In this document: positions 15,656 to 25,146 of the stretch, piece by piece | Numbering within the stretch: the first letter of the stretch is position 1 | Layout of the letters: each line of letters starts with the position of its first letter | Origin: Flavobacterium sp. 270 | GTDB taxonomy: Bacteria > Bacteroidota > Bacteroidia > Flavobacteriales > Flavobacteriaceae | Direction of reading: 5' to 3' | Assembly (NCBI RefSeq): GCF_004368785.1 | Contig: NZ_SODM01000001.1 | Location: forward strand, 1,364,001 to 1,428,000 | Length of the DNA: 64,000 bases | Notes under the pieces: generated by a model | Told to the model about the DNA's origin: nothing | The model's database searches: none | What the model saw: the letters and a program-made list of their open reading frames with translations, nothing else | Translations under genes and position numbers: made by a program

Positions 15656-17761
15656 TTATAAATTCTTAATTACAAATTCACTTCTTCTGTTTAATTCATG
15701 CTCTTCTTCTGAGCAAGCATCATCGGTTTTACATTTTATAATTGGCACTGATTCTCCGTACCCTTTTGCTACAACTCTTTTGGCATCGATTCCAGATTCT
15801 AATATAAAATCTCTGGTTGAAGAAGCTCTTTTTTGAGACAGGTTTTCATTAAATTTTGCATCTCCCCTAGAATCGGTATGTGATCCTATTTCGATCACCA
15901 TTTCTGGATATTTTTTCATCAAAGCCACTACTCTGCCCAAAACTACTTTAGATTCTTTACGGATGTACCACATATTGTAATCAAAATAAATAGGATCTGT
16001 TTTGATTATCAGACGGTCTTTATCTCTTACAACATCTTTTTCCTGTTTAAGGATTTGTTCTACTTTTTCTTTTTTCTTGATTTCAGCATTTACGATTTGA
16101 TCTTTTTTAGCCTGAATTTCAGCTTCTTTTAATGCTATAGCATCCAAAGCTTCTTTCTTCTTTTTCTCTTCTGTCAAACGCTGTTCTTCTAATTTTATAG
16201 ATTCTAAAGATCTAAGTGCCAAAGAACCATCATTTGTTTCGTATCTTATTTTTCCAGAAGTTATTGATTTTGATTCGTTGGTATATTTTTCTTTAAAAGC
16301 TACGATTATATATGAGCTTTCGCAGGCAACTGTAAAACTAAATTTTCCATCGGCAAGAGTCGCAACTGTTTCTAATGTCTTTTTATTCCCATCCTGAAGT
16401 ATTACAGTAGCATTTTCTAAAACTAAATGTGTATCAAAATCTGTAATGGCTCCAGCAATATATTGTTTACAATCTTCAACAATTAAATCTTTCGTTTCTT
16501 TAAATTGATAGATATCATCTTTCCCTTTTCCGCCATCTCTGTTGGATGCAAAATATCCTTCTTTTGTATCAGAATCAATATTGAATGCAAAATCATCTAA
16601 ATTTGAGTTTAACGGAAGACCAATATTTACTGCTTTAGAATATTCTGAACCGTTAATTTCTGAAACAAAAACATCCAGAGAGCCATATCCTAAATGTCCG
16701 TCTGATGAAAAATAAAGTTTATTATCTGCAGATGCAAAAGGAAACTGTTCTCTTTTATTGGTATTTACATTTGGACCCAAATTTTTTGGCGTATCAAATG
16801 CTCCTTTATTAACATTGACCGAAAAAATATCAAAAGAACCTAGAGTTCCCGGCATATCAGAAGCAAAATACAGTACTCTTTCGTCTGCGCTTAAAGCTGG
16901 ATGTTCTACAGAATAATTTGGGCTGTTAAACGGAAGTGACGTAACATTTGTCCATTTTCCATTTACTAATTCGGCTTTAAAAATTTGAAGATTCGAAACT
17001 TTTTGATCGTTTCTTTTCTTCGTTCCATTTTTAGAATTATTTCTTGTAAAATAAATCGTTTTACCATCTTTTGTAAAAATGGCATTTGATTCGTGCATTC
17101 CTGTTTTTAATTCATCAGCAAAATAATGAACAATTGCATCTCCGGAATTTATGTCTTTTAAAGGAATAGTAACTATGTTTAAATATGTTTCATTGTCCCA
17201 TTTATACTTTTTATCAAGAAAGTTTGGCTTTAACTTTACTCCTGCAAAAACCAAATTATCTTTATATTTTACTGCTCCAAACTCAGAATTTGGGGTATTT
17301 ATGGCTAAATTTTTAATATCAAAACGTTTCCCGATTGCTGAAACATTTTCTAAAATTTTAATATCATTTTCGAAATTAGCAACATCTTCACTATTGCCAG
17401 ATTTAGAATAATATTCTTTTAAAGCAGCGTTTGCATCTTCTACACTTCCCGTTGCTTTTAAGGTCTGAGCATATCTAAAATAAATTTCCCTGTCTAAATC
17501 TTTATTATAATTTTGAATCAAGAGTCTGTAGTAGCGCTGTGCTTTTACCAGATTATTGGTGTAGTAATAAGAATCTGCAAGATTTTTGATCACTTCTTGT
17601 GATGGTTTTTCTTCGGCTAGTTTTTCGTATAATGTAATGGCTTCGCTGTAATACGTCTTATCAAAGAACCTTTTAGCTCTGACCAAATCTTTATCTTGGG
17701 CGTTTATAAACTGTATTGAAAATACGAATATAATAACGAGTAGTTTTTTCATATTTTTCAT
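15656..17761 (-). CDS. OmpA-family protein with TPR and PD40 propeller (PorE-like, type IX secretion associated)
   Basis: Envelope protein of 701 residues, third gene of a type IX secretion operon. In order: signal peptide (MKNMKKLLVIIFVFSIQFINAQ), TPR-like helices (to ~130), a PD40/WD40-like beta-propeller (~150-420, e.g. ALSADERVLYFASDMPGTLG and ASADNKLYFSSDGH), a carboxypeptidase-regulatory-like module (~430-510), a charged coiled coil (~520-590) and an OmpA C-terminal peptidoglycan-binding domain with IEIGSHTDSRGD and the NxxLSxxRA pattern. The architecture matches PorE and its paralogues that anchor the machinery to peptidoglycan. The frame extends upstream only to a TTG inside the preceding gene. 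ATG at 17761 begins one base after that gene's stop (17752 is the alternative) and gives a proper signal peptide. Confidence 0.88.
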   Translation of the reverse strand: MKNMKKLLVIIFVFSIQFINAQDKDLVRAKRFFDKTYYSEAITLYEKLAEEKPSQEVIKNLADSYYYTNNLVKAQRYYRLLIQNYNKDLDREIYFRYAQTLKATGSVEDANAALKEYYSKSGNSEDVANFENDIKILENVSAIGKRFDIKNLAINTPNSEFGAVKYKDNLVFAGVKLKPNFLDKKYKWDNETYLNIVTIPLKDINSGDAIVHYFADELKTGMHESNAIFTKDGKTIYFTRNNSKNGTKKRNDQKVSNLQIFKAELVNGKWTNVTSLPFNSPNYSVEHPALSADERVLYFASDMPGTLGSFDIFSVNVNKGAFDTPKNLGPNVNTNKREQFPFASADNKLYFSSDGHLGYGSLDVFVSEINGSEYSKAVNIGLPLNSNLDDFAFNIDSDTKEGYFASNRDGGKGKDDIYQFKETKDLIVEDCKQYIAGAITDFDTHLVLENATVILQDGNKKTLETVATLADGKFSFTVACESSYIIVAFKEKYTNESKSITSGKIRYETNDGSLALRSLESIKLEEQRLTEEKKKKEALDAIALKEAEIQAKKDQIVNAEIKKKEKVEQILKQEKDVVRDKDRLIIKTDPIYFDYNMWYIRKESKVVLGRVVALMKKYPEMVIEIGSHTDSRGDAKFNENLSQKRASSTRDFILESGIDAKRVVAKGYGESVPIIKCKTDDACSEEEHELNRRSEFVIKNL

Positions 17762-17762
17762 T

Positions 17763-18698
17763 TTAAAAGAATCTTGGAGATTTATCAAAACCTTTACCTA
17801 ATAAATCTAAATCAAAAAGCAGCATAATTTCGTGTGTTCCAGAATTAAACTGTCCTAAATTTGAAAGCGTATAATCGTAAGCATAACCTACTCTAAGTGT
17901 AGGTGTAACATTGATATTAAATAATGCACTCATTGAATCATCTACTCTGTATGCTGCACCAATTTCAAATTTTTCGTTGTATAAAACATTTGCTGTCAGG
18001 TCTACAGAAACTGGAGCACCTTTTACAAATTTTGCCATTACGGCTGGCTTCAGTTTCCACATATTATTAAGCTGAAAAACATATCCTGCAGTTGCGAAAG
18101 TGTGTATTTCTTCAGATCCGAATGCATTTACTCCAGAATTCTCTTCAATATGTTTTGATTTTAATAAGTTTGGAGCCGAAATTCCAACATATAAATTATC
18201 TCTAAAATAATACGCACCAATTCCGATATTAGGTTTTGTAACATTAATATCCTGAGCAAAAGCGGCATCTGTAGCAGGATCACCACTTTGTAAAACGAAC
18301 CCGTTAAAATTGGTCTGCATAGATGAAAATCCAGCTTTTAACCCTAATGAAAGTCTATTTTGGCCTCCTAATTTTAATACGTAAGCAAAATCTGCATAGA
18401 AGTTATTCTCTTTTTTAGCGCCGTCTCCAATATCATCCGACTGCAGCGATAAGCCGACTTCGACTTTATCGGTTATAGCACTGTGTCCAAAAAATGAATA
18501 AGTCTTTGGCGCTCCAACGGCTCCAACCCACTGCGTTCTATACAGTCCACCAAAATTCATCATTGCAGGAACTCCGGTAGCATATGCAGGATTTACAATA
18601 CTCATATTATACATATAATGTGTGTACTCAGGATCTTGCTGCGCTGCGGCGGGAAGTATATAAAAGAGAAAAGTTATAAAAAATATTATTTTTTTCAT
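17763..18698 (-). CDS. PorP/SprF-family type IX secretion outer-membrane protein
   Basis: 311-residue beta-barrel protein. The signal peptide (MKKIIFFITFLFYILPAAAQ) leads straight into the family hallmark QDPEYTHYMYNMSIVNPAYATG, followed by FGGLYRTQWVGAVGAPKTYSF and the C-terminal region GYAYDYTLSNLGQFNSGTHEIML. Family members act with type B-sorted proteins: in Flavobacterium johnsoniae, SprF is needed for export of SprB. Here it lies between the gene for a type B-sorted protein and the OmpA-family gene, with 30 bases before it and one base after it, so it is probably the dedicated partner of the upstream protein. Confidence 0.93.
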   Translation of the reverse strand: MKKIIFFITFLFYILPAAAQQDPEYTHYMYNMSIVNPAYATGVPAMMNFGGLYRTQWVGAVGAPKTYSFFGHSAITDKVEVGLSLQSDDIGDGAKKENNFYADFAYVLKLGGQNRLSLGLKAGFSSMQTNFNGFVLQSGDPATDAAFAQDINVTKPNIGIGAYYFRDNLYVGISAPNLLKSKHIEENSGVNAFGSEEIHTFATAGYVFQLNNMWKLKPAVMAKFVKGAPVSVDLTANVLYNEKFEIGAAYRVDDSMSALFNINVTPTLRVGYAYDYTLSNLGQFNSGTHEIMLLFDLDLLGKGFDKSPRFF

Positions 18699-18728
18699 TT
18701 GAAAAATATATTAGAATGAGGTAAAAGA

Positions 18729-21374
18729 TTATCGATTTAAATAAATACGTCCTTGTTTAGGAGGCTTATTGTCTTTATTAAAATTGATAATATAAAAATA
18801 GACTCCGTTTGGAGCTATTCCATGGCTAATACCTTCCGTTTCATAATTTAATCCGTCCCATCCTGGTTTATTTTTATGTCCTTTATACATTCCGTTTCCA
18901 TATCTATTAAAGATTTCGATTGTATAATCCGGGTATAAAAAGTCAATATTTGGAATTATATAAACATCATTTACCCCATCTCCGTTTGGAGAAAATCCAT
19001 CTGGAATAAAGAACGGATATTCTGGAGAATTACAATCTGTGAGCGAAATTGTTACTGGAAGTGCTTCAAAAGAAATACAATTTGTAGTTGTTGAAATATC
19101 AAATCCATAATAGGTTGCTTTATCAATCAAAGGAGTTGATGATGCCAATAAAGTTCCATTATTTTGAGCATTATACCAAACTACAGTAGATGGTGAATTT
19201 GTTTTATTAGACAAATCTAAAATCGTTGGATTGTCTGATCCACAGAACTTTTCTCCATCTATATTTAATTCCGGAGCATCTGTATCATTTGTAACAACCG
19301 AAACCATAGATGGTTCTGATGGACAACCTAGTGTAGTCACTCTTACATAATAATTCTCTGCTTGTAATGCTTGTGTATCCGCAAGTGGCGTCGTTGACGT
19401 TGCCGATGCATACCATTTATATTGAGCTCCATGTGGCTGTAGGTTTGCAATTGTTGCATTATCTACTTTACAAAACGGTTGTGGACTTACAACTGTTGGA
19501 GCAGCAGGAATAGGATATAATGTAAATGGTGTAAATATACCGGTTACACCAATAGCACAGGTCGTGGTATTGTTTTTTAAATTGGTAACAGTAATTGTGG
19601 TAGATCCGCTGTTTATGAGTAATTCTGTAGGGAGTTGAAAAGTAGCATTTCCATTTGTTACAGGAGATAAAACAACGGTTTGTGCAACTGCAGTATTACT
19701 TCCTGAAAGAATATATGATAAGGTAACATCTGTTAAAGTTCCCAACCCTGAAACTGCTGCCGAAACAGGAGACCCCAGACAAACATTAGAGATTTGCAAT
19801 CTTAAACCAACTGCGCTAGGCAAAGGATCTATTAAAATTTCTCCGGATAAATTCGCAGCATTTACACAACCTGGTCCACCAACTTGTGTAATCGCTGTAA
19901 TATTAATAGTTGAAGTTCCACTTTTTGAATTTAATATTCCCGGAACTACAAAATCATTTATTACACCTCCTATAGCTGTTACTCTGGCTATTTGAGAATT
20001 AGCGATATTCGCCCCTCTAACATTATAAATAATATCATAAGTACCATCAACAAGTTTGGCAGCATTTGTAATTTTAAGTGTTGCATCTTCATTCTGACAA
20101 GTTCTACCTGGTGTAATAACAGCACCTGATAAATCTGGAAGTGGAAATACATTTAAATTATCAGATAGATTATTGATAATATTTTGACAGGCTCTTTGAC
20201 TATCGGATTTATAAATATTTAAAATCGTTACCGTAAAGACTCCTACTCGTTGAAAATATTCTGACTTAATAGGAAACCTAAGTACCCCATTTACAAAAGT
20301 AGCATCTATTATTTCTGTTGCTGCACGAGGTCCATTAACTCTAAAAGTTACTCGATAGTCCCCATCTGGTATAAGAGTTGGACCTCTGGTAATTGTTGCT
20401 GAATAATTTGCTGTTGCAATTTCTGTCTCGCATATATCTGACGTAACCTCAAGTCTACTTCCTGTAAAATCAAGTTTTTCTTCAATGCCTATTCTAAAAC
20501 TTGTAACAGCAATAGGACAAATAGGATTTGTTGAAGGAACTCTATAGCTAAACACATAACTTCCAGTTCCCAATGTATTGTATATTTTTTCTAAGTTCAC
20601 AAAATGATCTCCTTCATATGTTAGCTCTCCTGTACCAGAAAGCTCAACCCATGTTCCGCCAGAATCTTGTCCGGAAATCGAATTAAATAAATCATAATTT
20701 TTATAGTCCGACAGCCCATCACTGGCGCATACCTCAAATGGTTTGGCAACTCCTGATTCGGGAGCTCTAAAAACTGTAACTATTGCAGTTGATGACATAG
20801 CAGGGCAAGAGCCTATTGCTCGCATTGTATAAGTAAATTGAAAAGTTCCTTCTAAATTCTTAACATAAAGATTAGAACCTACATTACGATTGAGAATATC
20901 ATCATGCCATTGTCCATTGGATTGTGGGCTTACAGCAACTCCATTAAAAGCCTGAAAAAGACTAAAATTTTCAACAGCACTACAGACAGATACATTAGGA
21001 GAAGTAACTCCTGAATATCCTCCAATAATAACCGTTACTGTAGATTCATTGTCTGTACATCCAGGAATTCCGGCAACGGTATAAGTATAGTTATAAGTAC
21101 CACTTGCATGAATTAATTGGGCATTTAAAATTCCTGTCGCTGCATCCAAACCTCCGGATTTAAAATCATCTGTCCAAACACCGCCGGCAACTGGTGTTCC
21201 GCCTAACAAATTAAATAAATTAATCGTTCTACTGCTTGCTGCAGGAATATCACAAACATCAAAAGGAGTAAAATTATCATTACCTGCACACTGTGCATAA
21301 ATATTGGATGAAGCAAAAGAGAAAAAAACAAAAAACAAAATTATTCGTAAGAAATTATTGTATTTTTTGACCAT
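18729..21374 (-). CDS. Large secreted protein with T9SS type B sorting domain
   Basis: Cell-surface or secreted protein of 881 residues exported by the type IX system. An N-terminal signal peptide (MVKKYNNFLRIILFFVFFSF...IYAQ) is followed by about 750 residues of Ig-like/PKD-like beta modules with regularly spaced Cys (e.g. GIPGCTDNESTVTV, VTTLGCPSEPSMVSV) and a gliding motility-associated C-terminal domain over the last ~95 residues (FFIPDGFSPNGDGVND, IEIFNRYGNGMYKG, GVYFYIINFNKDNK, RIYLNR). ATG at 21374 puts the signal peptide at the N-terminus; an ATG at 21398 is an alternative. First gene of the operon with the SprF-like and OmpA-like genes. Adhesin-like by family; binding target unknown. 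Confidence 0.92.
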   Translation of the reverse strand: MVKKYNNFLRIILFFVFFSFASSNIYAQCAGNDNFTPFDVCDIPAASSRTINLFNLLGGTPVAGGVWTDDFKSGGLDAATGILNAQLIHASGTYNYTYTVAGIPGCTDNESTVTVIIGGYSGVTSPNVSVCSAVENFSLFQAFNGVAVSPQSNGQWHDDILNRNVGSNLYVKNLEGTFQFTYTMRAIGSCPAMSSTAIVTVFRAPESGVAKPFEVCASDGLSDYKNYDLFNSISGQDSGGTWVELSGTGELTYEGDHFVNLEKIYNTLGTGSYVFSYRVPSTNPICPIAVTSFRIGIEEKLDFTGSRLEVTSDICETEIATANYSATITRGPTLIPDGDYRVTFRVNGPRAATEIIDATFVNGVLRFPIKSEYFQRVGVFTVTILNIYKSDSQRACQNIINNLSDNLNVFPLPDLSGAVITPGRTCQNEDATLKITNAAKLVDGTYDIIYNVRGANIANSQIARVTAIGGVINDFVVPGILNSKSGTSTINITAITQVGGPGCVNAANLSGEILIDPLPSAVGLRLQISNVCLGSPVSAAVSGLGTLTDVTLSYILSGSNTAVAQTVVLSPVTNGNATFQLPTELLINSGSTTITVTNLKNNTTTCAIGVTGIFTPFTLYPIPAAPTVVSPQPFCKVDNATIANLQPHGAQYKWYASATSTTPLADTQALQAENYYVRVTTLGCPSEPSMVSVVTNDTDAPELNIDGEKFCGSDNPTILDLSNKTNSPSTVVWYNAQNNGTLLASSTPLIDKATYYGFDISTTTNCISFEALPVTISLTDCNSPEYPFFIPDGFSPNGDGVNDVYIIPNIDFLYPDYTIEIFNRYGNGMYKGHKNKPGWDGLNYETEGISHGIAPNGVYFYIINFNKDNKPPKQGRIYLNR

Positions 21375-21422
21375 AAACTGTAATTTTTCTATAAACATAC
21401 TAAAATATTAGCGCTATATAAG

Positions 21423-21457
21423 CAAAAATATGATTTTAACAGTTATTTTTTCACAAA
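21423..21457 (-). promoter_or_regulatory. Possible promoter of the type IX operon
   Basis: On the minus strand, TTTG at 21457-21454 and TATTTTTG at 21430-21423 with a 23-base spacer, the wide end of the usual range. The leader to ATG 21374 would be about 43 bases. Confidence 0.5.
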
Positions 21458-21535
21458 TTTCAATCAAATTCTAAAAACAATAATCAAATTCCTCATTTAA
21501 ATGCAAAAAAAATTAATTATTTCAAATATTCATTT

Positions 21536-22861
21536 TTAAAGTTCATCTTGTAGTTTAAATCTGAATTTTAGAACCACACTATTTCGTTCTACTTCTAAAT
21601 TTATCCAAACATCTTCTTCAGATTTTAAAAGATGATTTATTTGTTCTAAGGAATATTTATAAGGTGTTACATTATTAATACTTACAATAATATCTCCTTT
21701 CAGCAATCCGCATTTTTCTGCTGCCGAGTTTTTACGAATATTTACAATTTCGTAAATCGGCTTCAACATAAATTTATACTTAAAATCATTACTATTTTTA
21801 TCATTATAGCCCGCTTCACGCATAGATGTAGCTACCTGTACAGTTTCTAAATGAACGGTTTCCTGAACCCATTGCAATCCATTATGCTGAATAGTTATAC
21901 CACTTTTATTATAAGTAAAAGGCTCATAGTATTTATTGTTTTTTTTGAGATATAATTTTTGATCTGCATAGTCAAAAATTAAAGTAAAACGTTTTAAAAC
22001 CTCTCCCCCTACAGATCCTATACGCCCGGGAACCATTTTCACATTTCGCACTGATGCTGAATCAGGAAAAGAAACAATTGGTTTTTTAAAGTCAAATTGA
22101 TCAATCGAAAACTTATCTATTTTAGCACGATGTCCTTCAATATCACCACTGAATCCTTTTCCTAAAAAATCTGCGAAATTTTTTGCCGGCAATTTAATTT
22201 TATCGTTCTTAAAAATCCAAAAAGCATCACTGTTACCAATGTCTATTAGTAATTTTGCAGGCATACTTACAGTATCAACAATGGCAGTTGTACTAATATA
22301 AGGTTTTGATCTTTCTATTGTTATTGGAACTGATTTAAATTTCGTATCTATCTTTTTTCTGATATTTTCATTGTTAGAATGTACAATAACTTTCTTTTTT
22401 TGATAATTTATTTCGACTAAATTATTTTTAAAAAACTTATAGCCAATAATCCCATTTACTGGAATTCCAATCTGAGAAGACAAATTAAAACTCTGATCTA
22501 AAATAATATAAACCAAATGATTATTTGATTTAAGACCATGAGTTTCTAAAATATTGTTAGTCGATTTTAATCCTTCTACCTCTTCTTCACTGCCCAAACC
22601 TCTGAGTTTTATTTTTACCACATTATTAAAACTAACTTCTTGTTTTTCTTCCATACTAAACAAAATAGTTTCTTCAACACCAGAATCTAAGAGAAAATTT
22701 AATTCAATTCCGTTTACTTTTATTGGAATAAAAATAAGGTTATTGATCATTTTAAATGGTATAACAACCTTATTACTCTTATTTGCAATCAAAAAATCAC
22801 CTTGTGCAGTAAGAGTAAAAGATAGGAATAACCCAAAAAACAATATGATATATTTTTTCAT
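21536..22861 (-). CDS. Secreted retropepsin-like aspartyl protease with PDZ domain
   Basis: Exported protein of 441 residues: signal peptide (MKKYIILFFGLFLSFTLTAQ), two aspartyl-protease lobes and a C-terminal PDZ domain. Lobe 1 has the catalytic-type motif FLLDSGVEETILF (Asp-Ser-Gly). Lobe 2 has LLIDIGNSDAFWIF, where Asp-Ile-Gly replaces the usual D-T/S-G. The PDZ part is IRKNSAAEKCGLLKGDIIVSINN and what follows. A TTG at 22867 can open the frame, but ATG 22861 starts the signal peptide. Family members in Bacteroidota are common and mostly uncharacterised. It is divergent from the aminotransferase gene. Whether lobe 2 is catalytic is uncertain. Confidence 0.82.
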   Translation of the reverse strand: MKKYIILFFGLFLSFTLTAQGDFLIANKSNKVVIPFKMINNLIFIPIKVNGIELNFLLDSGVEETILFSMEEKQEVSFNNVVKIKLRGLGSEEEVEGLKSTNNILETHGLKSNNHLVYIILDQSFNLSSQIGIPVNGIIGYKFFKNNLVEINYQKKKVIVHSNNENIRKKIDTKFKSVPITIERSKPYISTTAIVDTVSMPAKLLIDIGNSDAFWIFKNDKIKLPAKNFADFLGKGFSGDIEGHRAKIDKFSIDQFDFKKPIVSFPDSASVRNVKMVPGRIGSVGGEVLKRFTLIFDYADQKLYLKKNNKYYEPFTYNKSGITIQHNGLQWVQETVHLETVQVATSMREAGYNDKNSNDFKYKFMLKPIYEIVNIRKNSAAEKCGLLKGDIIVSINNVTPYKYSLEQINHLLKSEEDVWINLEVERNSVVLKFRFKLQDEL

Positions 22862-22983
22862 TGACAATATTTTAATATAAAATTAGTAAATATATTTATA
22901 ATTGTTAGATTTTTGTAAGTACCCGTATTGTTTACGTTAAATTCGAAAAAAAAATGCAAATTTGCACTTCAATAATAAAGCTC

Positions 22984-24180
22984 ATGCCAACAATTTCACA
23001 AAAAGGCAGAAACATGCCCGAATCACCGATACGTAAACTTGCTCCTTATGCAGATAATGCAAAGAAAAAAGGACTTAAAGTGTATCATTTAAACATTGGT
23101 CAACCGGATATCAAGACACCCGAAGTGGCCATCGAGGCGGTAAAAAACATTGAGCTGAATATTATAGAGTACAGTCCATCTGCTGGATATGAAAGTTATA
23201 GAAAAAAATTAGCGCAGTTTTACCAACGTCAAAATGTAAATGTCAACCCCGAAGATATCATTGTCACTACTGGTGGCTCTGAAGCCTTATTGTTTGCATT
23301 GGCCACAATTACAGATCCAGGAGATGAAATCATTATTCCGGAACCTTTTTATGCCAATTATCATGCATTTGCATCATCTACAAGTGCCACTGTAATTCCT
23401 GTCATTTCTACAATTGACAGCGGATTTGCTTTACCAAGTATTGAAGATGTTGAAAAATTAATTACACCAAAAACAAAAGCCATATTAATTTGTAATCCTG
23501 GAAATCCAACAGGATATTTATATTCAGAAGCTGAGATCAAACAATTAGCAAGTTTGATTAAAAAACATGATTTGTATCTAATTGCAGACGAGGTTTATCG
23601 TGAGTTTTTGTATGATGGAGACGATGTTCATTATTCTGTAATGAATCTGGAAGATGTACAGCAAAATGTAATCATGGTAGATTCTGTTTCTAAACGATAC
23701 AGCATGTGTGGCGCAAGAATTGGTTGTTTAGTTACTAAAAACAAAGCCGTTCTTTCTACGGTAATGAAATTTGCCCAAGCACGTTTGAGTCCGCCAACAA
23801 TCGAACAAATTGCCTGCGAAGCTGCTATTGATACACCTCAAAGTTATTTTGACGAGGTCATTGCAGAATACAAAAGCCGACGCGATACTTTAATTAATGA
23901 ATTAAATAAAATCGAAGGCGTTATTGTAACAAAACCAAAAGGAGCTTTTTACTGCATAGCACAATTGCCGATCAAAGATTCTGATGATTTTGCGCAATGG
24001 CTTTTAGAAAGCTACAATCTTAATGGTGAAACTGTAATGATTGCTCCCGCTAAAGGTTTTTATTCGACTCCGGGAATGGGATTAAACCAGGTTAGAATCG
24101 CCTATGTTTTAAATCAAAAAGATTTAATTACTGCTGTAAACATTCTTAAAGAAGCTCTTTTAGTTTACAACAGTAAATAA
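22984..24180 (+). CDS. Class I PLP-dependent aminotransferase (aspartate aminotransferase-like)
   Basis: Fold-type I aminotransferase of 398 residues. Signatures: NIGQPDIKTP near the N-terminus, TTGGSEALLFAL for phosphate binding, LICNPGNPTGYLYS, LIADEVYREFLYDG, and the PLP lysine K237 in DSVSKRYSMCGARIG. The C-terminal substrate Arg region is GLNQVRIAYVL. The frame also opens at an ATG at 22954, but the ATG at 22984 begins the conserved region (MPTISQKGRNMPESPIRKL) and lies beyond a CAAATTTG stretch that could be the -7 box. The family includes aspartate, prephenate and methionine-type aminotransferases; I cannot tell which. Monocistronic, ending at a terminator. Confidence 0.9.
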   Translation: MPTISQKGRNMPESPIRKLAPYADNAKKKGLKVYHLNIGQPDIKTPEVAIEAVKNIELNIIEYSPSAGYESYRKKLAQFYQRQNVNVNPEDIIVTTGGSEALLFALATITDPGDEIIIPEPFYANYHAFASSTSATVIPVISTIDSGFALPSIEDVEKLITPKTKAILICNPGNPTGYLYSEAEIKQLASLIKKHDLYLIADEVYREFLYDGDDVHYSVMNLEDVQQNVIMVDSVSKRYSMCGARIGCLVTKNKAVLSTVMKFAQARLSPPTIEQIACEAAIDTPQSYFDEVIAEYKSRRDTLINELNKIEGVIVTKPKGAFYCIAQLPIKDSDDFAQWLLESYNLNGETVMIAPAKGFYSTPGMGLNQVRIAYVLNQKDLITAVNILKEALLVYNSK

Positions 24181-24203
24181 TAAATAACAAAATACCAAAT
24201 TGT

Positions 24204-24240
24204 AAAAGGCAATAACTCATTGAAGTTATTGCCTTTTGTT
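24204..24240 (+). terminator. Rho-independent terminator after aminotransferase gene
   Basis: AAAAGGCAATAACT at 24204-24217 pairs with AGTTATTGCCTTTT at 24224-24237 around a short loop, followed by further T. Confidence 0.88.
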
Positions 24241-24383
24241 TTAAAAAAAACACCTAATTAGTTCTATTTTAAATTATATCCAAAAAGTAACCACTAAATA
24301 GTAAAAACGATAGAAATGTTTTCCTTTTTATTAATTATCTTTACCTCCTTAAAAAGATATACCCATTATAATTGTAGTTTTTA

Positions 24384-25055
24384 ATGATAAATAACGAAGA
24401 TTTTTTAGACGAAATAGGAGACAATCACTTTAGCAGCAATGCACAAAACCCTTTAAGAAAGGATGCTTTTGATCTAAGTGATGAAGAAAAAATAGAAAAA
24501 ATAAAAAAAGATGTCGAAAACATTCTACAAACTCTTGGAATGGATTTGACAGATGACAGTATAAAAGGAACTCCAAACAGAGTTGCTAAAATGTTTGTAA
24601 AAGAAATTTTTGGCGGTCTTAATCCTGCAAAACAACCAAAAGCTTCTACTTTTGACAATAATTACAAGTACGGTGAAATGTTGGTTGAAAAAAACATTAC
24701 CGTATATTCTACTTGCGAACACCATCTTTTGCCAATTATAGGGCGTGCTCACGTGGCTTATATTTCAAGCGGACGCGTTATCGGTCTTTCTAAAATGAAC
24801 CGTATTGTTGAGTATTATGCAAAAAGACCTCAGGTTCAGGAACGTTTGACAATGCAGATTGTTCAGGAACTTCAAAAAGCTTTAGGTACTGAAGATGTTG
24901 CCTGCGTTATCGATGCAAAACACCTTTGTGTAAACTCAAGAGGAATTAAAGACATTGAAAGCAGTACAGTAACGTCTGAATTTGGTGGTAAGTTTAAAGA
25001 TCCTCAAACCAAAAGAGAATTTCTTGATTACATTAAATTAGAAACACAATTTTAA
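24384..25055 (+). CDS. folE: GTP cyclohydrolase I
   Basis: Converts GTP to 7,8-dihydroneopterin triphosphate, the first step to folate or tetrahydropterins. 223 residues, standard length with a short acidic N-terminal extension. Diagnostic motifs are the zinc/catalytic segment CEHHLLPIIGRAHVAYI (Cys and His ligands), SKMNRIVEYYAKRPQVQERLT, and the second zinc cysteine region DAKHLCVNSRGIKD. It lies upstream of cysS, with 91 bases between, on the same strand. Confidence 0.96.
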   Translation: MINNEDFLDEIGDNHFSSNAQNPLRKDAFDLSDEEKIEKIKKDVENILQTLGMDLTDDSIKGTPNRVAKMFVKEIFGGLNPAKQPKASTFDNNYKYGEMLVEKNITVYSTCEHHLLPIIGRAHVAYISSGRVIGLSKMNRIVEYYAKRPQVQERLTMQIVQELQKALGTEDVACVIDAKHLCVNSRGIKDIESSTVTSEFGGKFKDPQTKREFLDYIKLETQF

Positions 25056-25146
25056 TTTAAATAGATTTCGAAAATAAATCTCGAAAAATACTATCTTTCA
25101 AATAACAAATCGATTAATCATAATTAAGATTAAACAATAACATATC

